Made by a program: the position numbers and the translations under genes. A model generated the notes under the pieces. That model worked only from the letters and a program-made list of their open reading frames with translations. It was not told where the DNA came from and made no database searches. From Nipponacmea schrenckii (lineage: Eukaryota; Mollusca; Gastropoda; Lottiidae), in contig CM060199.1 in assembly GCA_030562195.1 (NCBI GenBank), forward strand, positions 26,246,338 through 26,310,337: a stretch of DNA of 64,000 nt, in the 5' to 3' direction. This document shows positions 57,166 to 64,000 of this stretch, in pieces (the stretch's first letter is position 1; every line of letters starts with the position of its first letter).

Positions 57166-57185
57166 ATTTGCTTGACATAATGTCT
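57166..57185 (-). repeat. Right terminal inverted repeat
   Basis: On the minus strand AGACATTATGTCAAGCAAAT; matches the left end in 16 of 20 bases. Confidence 0.8.
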
Positions 57186-57189
57186 TTAA
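57186..57189. other. TTAA target-site duplication, right
   Basis: TTAA after the element end. The sequence beyond (TAAGAAAAGTTCGAGCG) is not the expected continuation of the left flank; that continuation is found at 10274 instead. Confidence 0.8.
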
Positions 57190-57965
57190 TAAGAAAAGTT
57201 CGAGCGAAATTCGATTTGAAATAGAGCTGTTATTTGAGAAAAAACTAAAAAACTTTGAGATGTTATACGTCATTTCCGGTTTGGCAAAATTGCGTCATTT
57301 TACATTTAAATAACAATGAGCACTAGTTTATGTTAGAATATCTCGTCAGATTATGTGAGACATTTACAGTTATAGCTGGGGAGCGTGACCAGAAAGCGAA
57401 AAACAAAGCAGTGCGTTCGAAGAACGGCACTGAAGCAGTGTGTTGCATCCAGGGATTCGTTAGTTCGTTAAATTCGGGTCAGAAATGTGTGCTATGAATT
57501 TCAAATTTTTTTTTAATGCTATCATATTAGATATTCGAGCAAGATTATAAAATTGAAAATCCGATCGAAATTTAAGCAAAAACGCGCCATCAATGACCAA
57601 TTTTTTGTTTTTTGAACAGTTTTTCATTTTGCACTTCCGGTTTAGCAAAAACGTTCCAATTTATATTCATTCAGTAATAGACCAAAAATGAATATCTAGG
57701 GCATTGAAAATGTTGTTGTAACTATTATAGTTGCTGAAGACTACTCGTTACAAAATCATAATTGCAAAAAACTGCAAAAAACATTTCGAAAACAAAGCAG
57801 TGCGTTCTTCGAACGCACTGCAATAAGATTAAAGTCGTCAATACATACAGCTTTTTGTTAATTACATTCTTGAATGAATTAACAAAATAATGCGTCATAC
57901 CAACTGTTTCATTTACAGTAACAAAGCTGCCAGTGGGTGTATGTTTCCTTGCCTGGCAAGCCATG
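57190..57965. repeat. Hairpin-bearing repeat ending in a pearl-like 3' terminus
   Basis: Contains two copies of AACAAAGCAGTGCGTTC, each followed by its inverse: near-perfect at 57408-57431, perfect at 57797-57821 (11-bp arms, loop TTC). There are two copies of a TTCCGGTTT(A/G)GCAAAA phrase (57283, 57639; a third at 60226). It ends with GCCAGTGGGTGTATGTTTCC and CTTGCCTGGCAAG (57928-57961), the 3' end of the 161-bp element family. No coding frame. Confidence 0.55.
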
Positions 57966-58900
57966 GTTTTAATTGCAATTAATATTTGATGATATTAATT
58001 CAAATGAAAAGAAAAACTCATTATAATTAGTGATTAATACCATATCTCATTTGATTAGACTTTTATTGCCATTGTAGGCTTAATTACCTTTCAGAGATGG
58101 GTTTATTAAAGAGAGTGTAAAAAGTAATTATGTGTTATTACGTGACACTGATACAGATAGCATCGATGTGCACTACGATTTTCAATCAGACGTCCGTGAT
58201 TTTTGTGAAGTCTTTTCAAAGGTCCTTATCTCATTCTCAACAGCTTTTACGATAGTGACGAATCGCAGGAATCAAAGACGTCTGATTGACTATTGAAAAA
58301 CATTTAAAAACTTGAAACCTAAAAACCGGGCCTTTACCAAATTAACATGTAAAATAAACATGGAAAAGATCGCAGCCAAAACCGATCTCTAATTATGTTC
58401 TTGATAATCTAATAAAACAGTACTTCACCTGTAACCGTTAGATGAAGTTACAAATAATCGGCGCATGTTCATATAGTGACCAGTTGAAACGATTTACTGG
58501 ATTATTTTCGGTTCCAAACTAATGCTAAGCAAATTCATCTATTGTTGTATTTCTTTATCGAAACTCGTAGAGTGCAGAAGAGAAACACGTAAAACTCCAT
58601 TCATTTCATTTCATTTCATTCCTCGAAACTCGTAGAAGAGAGACAACAGATCAAAAAGTTACTGTAGGTTTGTTTAATCCAATAATGAATGCACAACGAA
58701 GCAACAATAATCCAAATATAAGCACAATATATTAAACACAAGGTATAATACACAAATCATTCATACAGTATGTAAGCACTTTAATTGAATCCCCATAAGC
58801 CTTAGCTACTAGCCTATTTATATAAAAACCTATATTATTAGAACAATCAAGAAGCCACTTTAACAATCCACAAGTGATACATTAATTAAATTTTATTGTA
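57966..58900. other. Non-coding stretch with a short inverted repeat and TTCAT microsatellite
   Basis: A 13-bp perfect inverted repeat (TCAATCAGACGTC, 58182-58194; GACGTCTGATTGA, 58277-58289) and a TTCAT microsatellite at about 58600-58621. The phrase TCGAAACTCGTAGA occurs twice (58558, 58624). No gene. Confidence 0.5.
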
Positions 58901-58904
58901 TTAT

Positions 58905-59315
58905 CACCTGGATGAAATTATTTTTCACCTGAGTGGTTTTTCAAGTTTTTAATTCAAAATTCTAGAAGTCACCATGGTGGAATGTAAAGACTTTAAATAA
59001 AAACTACAGGACTTTTTACCCCGTTTTCACATAGTTGAAAATACTTTTCACCATGATGGAAAATAAAGTATTTAAATAAAAACTACCACACTTTTCACCA
59101 TTGTGGAAAATAAAGTTTTGAAATAAAAACTACCAGACTTTGTACCTACTTTTCACCTAGGTGAAAACACTTTTCACCATGGTGGAAAATAAAGTTTTTC
59201 TAAATAAAAACTACCAGACTTTTCACCCACGTTTTACCTAAGTGAAAACGCTTTTCACCATTGTGGAAAATAAAGTTCTTAAATGAAAACTACCGGACTT
59301 TTCACCTAAGTGAAA
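58905..59315 (+). repeat. Tandem array of palindromic TTTTCACC units
   Basis: Five or so units of variable length (about 60-100 bp), each with one or two palindromes such as TTTTCACCTAGGTGAAAA or TTTTCACCATGGTGGAAAA and the linker AATAAAAACTACCAGAC. Each unit can fold on itself. Confidence 0.75.
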
Positions 59316-60394
59316 AAAAAACTAGAGCTACTTGTGGCACAGATTGGGACTTTGCTAACGTTGCAAATTGCAACAAACAGGCCGAAACATCTGATTTCCT
59401 GGGATCACCTGACCAAAGCAATGAGGTATCTGTGTGCAACTTATTTTTTTTAAAAAGCGTTATTTCCTACAGACGTAATTCGCTGACAGATATAAATGGT
59501 AAATTGGAAGTTTACCCGAAAGTGCCACGCCCATCTCATTTTTTTACGTGAATCTGATCACATTTAAAATTTATATTCACTGTACAAATTTGAAGCTTGT
59601 ACATCTAATGGATCATGAGATAAATACACATACATTTCAAAAAGCGAAAATACTGCAAAATGTACTTTTATTTTCAAAAATCAAAAAATTTAATTTTCAT
59701 TTTAAACTTTTGTTATATATCGTTGGAAAGTGTACAAAAGGTACCTTAATAATCTGAAAAAAATAACCCTCTAAATTAATTAGGTCACGCTCTAGAGCAG
59801 TCTAAAGTTGTGAATTTTGCTGTTTTCGGGCAGCTATAAAACCGAAAGTAGACGTCGGAGGTCAAAGTATCAACTGATAGCCAGGGTCAATGACCTTTGA
59901 CCTACTAAAAGTTGAGGTCTCCAAAGGTAAAGGTCACGAGAAATACGCCCTCAACCCTTGAAAAAATTCAACCGGATGTTGCAAAAATGCGAAAGCGAAA
60001 TCGGCTCACACAGTTTTCTTCGTAATCTATTGATTCTACAAGAAATGTAAACTTAACTCAAATCGCACTTAACCCAGAGGCCCCATTTTGAGATCTACAA
60101 AAAGTGACATTTCAAGATGGCGACCAAAGTATCTTTGCACCAAAAATCGAAAATCGGCAAAAAATTTCTGCTACGAACTTCTAAAGCTAATTTTCCACTT
60201 TTTAGACATGTTGCGATGTAGCACTTCCGGTTTTGCAAAAATGTTATATTAAATTTTTATGTCTATGCACAACGTTGCCATTACATTAGAAAAATTGAAT
60301 CGTTGTTTTAACTATTGTAGTCTAAGCGCAGTGAGGTGTGTAATTAATGTAATTAAGTAATTAATGAACCGAATGATTACCCTTTTTTTCTCCC
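59316..60394. other. Non-coding stretch upstream of the trefoil gene
   Basis: About 1.1 kb. Includes two short open frames (59261-59551 and 59548-59757) without known motifs, a GGTCA/TGACC-rich section (59855-59935) and the phrase CACTTCCGGTTTTGCAAAA (60224) shared with 57632. No element could be delimited. Confidence 0.45.
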
Positions 60395-60401
60395 TATATA
60401 A
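60395..60401 (+). promoter_or_regulatory. TATA box of the trefoil gene
   Basis: TATATAA about 25-30 bases before the likely transcription start in front of the untranslated first exon. Confidence 0.6.
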
Positions 60402-60420
60402 AGTTGTTTTCAGGAATATA

Positions 60421-62401
60421 ACAGTCATTGGTGAAATACAGCGATTATTGTTATCACAGGTAACTTTATATTTATTAATCTATCGTTTCGAAATACCGAT
60501 TTTTTAGTCTCACTATCCAAACACTGGTACAGGACATGCGCATTTTGTAACACCAAAAGCAGCTAGATGATTTAATAAATCTTTGGCAAACGTAAAGCCA
60601 TTTTATTATGGATGGGCATTGTACTATCTACATTACATTAGTGAATCAGACATTTCTGTAGGGTTTAAACGTAGGCCACTTATGCCCTTCCCTACTTCAT
60701 TGTCACCCACGTTGAGCAGTTAGGACACTTTCCGGTGTTACGAGACTTCGTGCTGCTGGTTGTAGGCTAATGCTACTGTCCTTAATTAATGCATTGCATG
60801 TAGAAGAGTAGGACGTAAAACTCCTTCATTTGAGTGTTATTCAGTTGAACGGACAAACAATTTTCAGTTTAGATTAAACTACAATGGGCACTTAACACAC
60901 ATTATGGGCCGAATTGTTTAAAAGGCGTTATGTGTATTATGTGGTTGTAATGTTATTTACCAGCATTTTCTTTTAGATAAAGTATAAGAACAGCACAATG
61001 AAACTTATTCTGGCTTTGACTTTCTTGGCGTTGGCCGCAGTAAATATTCATGCAAGTTCAGGTAAGAAGGAATTATAATTGAAAGGCCACATTTGTATTT
61101 TTAAAAAGACTAGGCAATATCATGCAAGTCGGAGGGGGGGGGGGTACCAGTACATTGACGTGAACTTACCCTTTCTAATTCTGACTGTTTTCTGATGTAT
61201 CTTGCTCCATCTGAAGGATTCGACGCCCCTTCTACCTGCATCACAAGGGATTTTTAAAGGCATAGTGTGGGTTAAGCTGAAAAATCAGTCTTCTTAATCT
61301 AAAGAATGGTATATCGATAATAGTAAGAATATCATAGACGAAAATATTATTTACTTTACTATTTTTTCCAGTAATGACAGATTCAAATTGATATTGTATT
61401 GTCTAATGACATCACAACTTGGTGTAAATAACAAAAACTAATAAGAATTGACAAAGTAACTACTAGCAACCGAACTAATACAAAAATATGGCATTCTATT
61501 TTTACTATTTCTATCTATTCGAGCCTTTCACGATCTGTATTTTTTATTAAAGATTGTGAAGTAGAACCAGCAGATCGTGTTGATTGTGGCTATCCAGGAA
61601 TCAGTAAAGATACGTGTGAAGCTAAAGGTTGTTGTTTTGACAGTAGTATACATGGTGTCATTTGGTGTTTCAATAAACGTGAGTAGTTTTATTTCTTATA
61701 ACGCACTTGCCCAATAAATTTGGCTTTCTCCAGCACTCGTACACATATGGATACGCATGAGGTTTGGGCTCGTTATAGAAGGCCTTTGTAAGTCCTTATG
61801 TTTTGCACCTAATTGGGGCAAAGTCGTTCAATGTGTATTACTTGGAGCTAGTTTGAAAAAAGTATATATGCAATGCTAAACCATTAATCAAGACATTACC
61901 TTACATTTCATCAATGCCCCTTTGTCATACAACGTTCCTCAAGTTTTCAATAACACGCGGAAATGCTCCAACCGACCAGCATTGCTAGCAAAGCCAAAGT
62001 TAGTAAAAAATAATATTTATTGACCTCAACTGGGATGGTGAGCACGCCTTTTTTGTATTTTAGCAACTTGTGAAGTAGAACCAGCAGATCGTGTTGATTG
62101 TGGCTATCCAGGAATAAGTAAAGCAAAATGTGAAGCTAAAGGTTGTTGTTTTAACAATAGTAAACATGGAGTCATTTGGTGTTTTAATCACGGATTCTAA
62201 ATTTGACCACCAAGACGAACACAATTCTGGATTTTAAGATTAAAATGATTGAATATCATCCATAGTTTGTTGTATTCCACATTAAGCCGCTTTGTAATTT
62301 ACGGTGGGGGTGAGAACAGTTCTAGTATTAGTTTGTTACAATAAACCCCATTTAGTTCCTCCGATGTTTTTCATCGTTACTGTGGTACCAAGCAAAATAA
62401 A
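60421..62401 (+). CDS. Secreted peptide with two trefoil (P-type) domains, four exons
   Basis: Exon 1 (about 60421-60459) is untranslated and ends CACAG/GTAACT. Coding exons: 60998-61061, 61553-61678, 62064-62200 (stop TAA); all introns GT-AG. Product 108 residues. Exon 2 is a signal peptide (MKLILALTFLALAAVNIHA). Exons 3 and 4 each encode one trefoil domain of about 42 residues with the six Cys in family order: DCEVEPADRVDCGYPGIS, then DTCEAKGCCFDSS and VIWCFN in the first; the second differs at few positions (KAKCEAKGCCFNNS) and ends NHGF. Trefoil peptides are compact secreted proteins of mucus and epithelia in vertebrates, and occur in other animals. Two tandem domains recall TFF2 in layout; orthology is not implied. 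AATAAA at 62340-62345 and 62396-62401. Frames are intact. Confidence 0.9.
62340..62401 (+). terminator. Polyadenylation signals of the trefoil gene
   Basis: AATAAA at 62340-62345 and again at 62396-62401, 140 and 196 bases after the stop codon. Confidence 0.65.
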
Positions 62402-62419
62402 TGATGCGTTTATATCAGA

Positions 62420-62701
62420 TACTGTGCGATTCTATATCCGTCATATGACGTAATCTTAAGAGATCCCATGAGATGCGCACGCAGCCTCATACTTCATTCG
62501 CACGCCAGCTTCGGGAGGGAAAGCATCGAAAACCTATTCAGCTAGATTTTTCACTTCTAAGAAAAACTTTCATAGGTTTTGTGGGTGTTTACTTCTGAGG
62601 AAGTTTACCAAGGCTTTCCCAAATACTCATTTCATTACTAGAGTAAATTTTTTACTAAATTTCAACTCATAATCGTGAACTTTCGAAAGCGAAAGTAAGA
62701 T
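62420..62701 (+). other. Probable 5' terminal region of the DIRS-like element
   Basis: Sequence upstream of the gag-like ORF. DIRS elements carry a terminal repeat here, but the partner is outside the window, so the boundary is not proven. No ORF. Confidence 0.35.
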
Positions 62702-64000
62702 TTGGATTTTAGTAGGAAAATGGCGGAAACCCCCATCGCTACTAGTTCAAATTCGTCATCGAAGGAGGGAGAATTTGATTTTTCTTCGATCCTATTTGAC
62801 AACAAAATGTCAAGTAACAAATGTAATAAGGAAAAACGAAAGAGGACGGCTAGTAAAGGAGTCAAAGAACCCATTCTAACCGTAACATCGGTATCATGTC
62901 TTGAGACAAGTCAGAAAATGGACTGAACAAAAGAAGCGAGTACGGCATCAGTTCCCGAGGCTAACAATAATAAAGCCATGACGGATACGAATTCAAATAA
63001 AAACGAAACCGTATCAATGGGATTTTTCAAAAATGAATTACAGAAGATGCGTACCGAATTGAAAGATATTATAATTGATTCGATCCAAGACTCACGCAGG
63101 GAAATCACACACGAAGTTATAAGTGATGAATTTCAAGTCAATGCTGACAAATATGTAGGCAAACGCAAACGATTAGCAAAACAAGTTGATGACGCGAGGT
63201 CTATCCATGACTTATCGTCTTCCGATGATGACTTCTCAGAACTCACTCACAAGAGGTATAAAATACCAAAAATATCACATCAGTACAAAAATGATGGTTC
63301 AGAAAACAGTGATAATGTGATAAGTCAAATAGATGAACTTCTGCATGATAAACATATGTCAGATAAAGACTCAGACTTTGAGGAAAATTTAGAACAAGAA
63401 TACAATTTAAAAGATAAAGTTGGAGCAGAGATTAATATCCAAAAGTGGCTAGTATTGTGACTAATTTATTTATTAACAGTAAGTCAAAAGAAAATATCAC
63501 AGACATTTTTGACAAGTACCTTAGACCTGGCGATCTAGAAATACAATTACCAGATGTCAATGGCGAAATATGGGCTTTCATGAAGTCTGGAACCTGTACC
63601 AAAGATATTAAATTCCAAAAAAAAATAAAATCGTCAAATGTACTTATGCCATTACAAACTTGACAGATCAATTATTGCAAGTCAAAAAGAAATTTCCTTA
63701 TGTTAATCAGGATATGACGGAGGTTGTTATGGACTCTTTGACTTTATTAGGCAGTATATTCAAAGACCTAAATCAAAAGAGACATGACTCCATCAAACTT
63801 GATTTAAATCAAAGAATAAAACCATTAGCCTATCCATCAAATAATGTGAATAATGGTACTTCTAAGAATTTATTTGGTGATGATCTAGGAAGAAAACTTA
63901 AGAGATTTAAAAGATACAAACCAAGCATTAAGTGGTCCATCATATGGTACTCCAGCAAATAATTTTGGATTCAAGCCAAGTCAGTCAAGATATGGAAATT
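62702..64000 (+). pseudogene. DIRS-like retroelement gag (ORF1), broken and running off the window
   Basis: Reading from about 62720 (ATG GCG GAA). The N-terminus is basic and Ser-rich, a helix follows (NELQKMRTELKDII), then an acidic stretch. The conserved part is SIVTNLFINSKSKE, FDKYLRPGDLEIQLPDVNGE and IWAFMKS, then DLNQKRHDSIKLDLNQRIKP and LFGDDLGRKLK, seen in ORF1 of DIRS-like tyrosine-recombinase retroelements. Lesions: in-frame TGA at 62924-62926, one-base losses in A runs near 63437 and 63653, and a shift near 63925, after which the frame continues GPSYGTPANNFGF to the window end. RT and recombinase would lie beyond. Confidence 0.65.

Larger units (their letters stand above)
49506..57185. 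mobile_element. Complete Kolobok-like DNA transposon with two convergent genes (copy 2)
   Basis: 7680 bp. Ends read inward: AGATGATATGTCAAGTAAAT on the left and AGACATTATGTCAAGCAAAT on the right, 16 of 20 bases equal, flanked by TTAA. Inside are, from the left, a two-exon gene with a P2X7 C-terminal-like domain (+), a LINE fragment, and a ten-exon transposase gene (-) whose THAP exon lies nearest the right end. TTAA target sites plus a THAP-DDE transposase are the known marks of the Kolobok superfamily. Both genes have lesions in this copy. The right end has a second copy at 9662-10269. Confidence 0.85.

Noticed and set aside
59261..59757. Two short plus-strand frames upstream of the trefoil gene
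   Set aside because: The first starts inside the palindromic array; neither has known motifs, and the AT-rich context allows chance frames.

Overview
This is eukaryotic DNA with introns, GT-AG splice sites, polyadenylation signals and a dense load of retrotransposons. The AT-rich composition, several CR1-like and other LINEs, BEL/Pao, DIRS-like and Penelope-like remnants, and 161-bp tandem arrays opened by a hairpin ATACGCCCACAT all suggest a lophotrochozoan animal, most likely a mollusc. The species cannot be named from the sequence. Nearly everything is mobile DNA. The exceptions are one secreted trefoil-peptide gene near the right end and a few candidate exons.

Layout. 1-4043: CR1-like element A1 (+), with an SGNH-esterase ORF1 end and an ORF2 (endonuclease plus reverse transcriptase). 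4045-5965: CR1-like element B1 (-), an internally deleted copy. 6313-7597: 3' part of another LINE. 7597-9161: BEL/Pao gag running into a 500-N gap (9162-9661). 9662-10269: right end of a THAP/DDE transposon. 10274-18159: a large inverted repeat (about 3.25 kb arms, 1.36 kb spacer); each arm carries a CR1-B copy and a small THAP-like exon. 18700-30960 and 32229-47390: two diverged copies of one segmental duplication. They contain CR1-B4/B5, 161-bp repeat elements, a non-autonomous LTR element, a roughly 102-bp satellite, LINE-D and CR1-A fragments, and a 45-bp exon-like cassette. 49506-57185: a 7.68-kb DNA transposon with TTAA target duplications. 57190-60390: repeats and hairpins without a recognised gene. 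60395-62401: a two-domain trefoil gene. 62420-64000: 5' end and gag-like ORF of a DIRS-like retroelement.

The most notable object is the 49.5-57.2 kb transposon. Its ends match over 16 of 20 bases, it is flanked by TTAA, and it carries a ten-exon THAP plus zinc-ribbon plus DDE-type transposase gene of Kolobok type. Pointing toward it is a two-exon gene for a protein with the cysteine-rich P2X7 'ballast' domain. A second copy of its right end lies at 9662-10269. The right flank of that partial copy and the left flank of the complete copy together rebuild one uninterrupted target site, which is present empty at 18160-18163. The two halves of one interrupted locus are therefore 39 kb apart here, which implies recombination between copies, integration of a circle, or an assembly join.

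Many ORFs are broken by single-base changes in homopolymer runs. This could be decay of old elements or residual long-read consensus error; the sequence alone does not decide.
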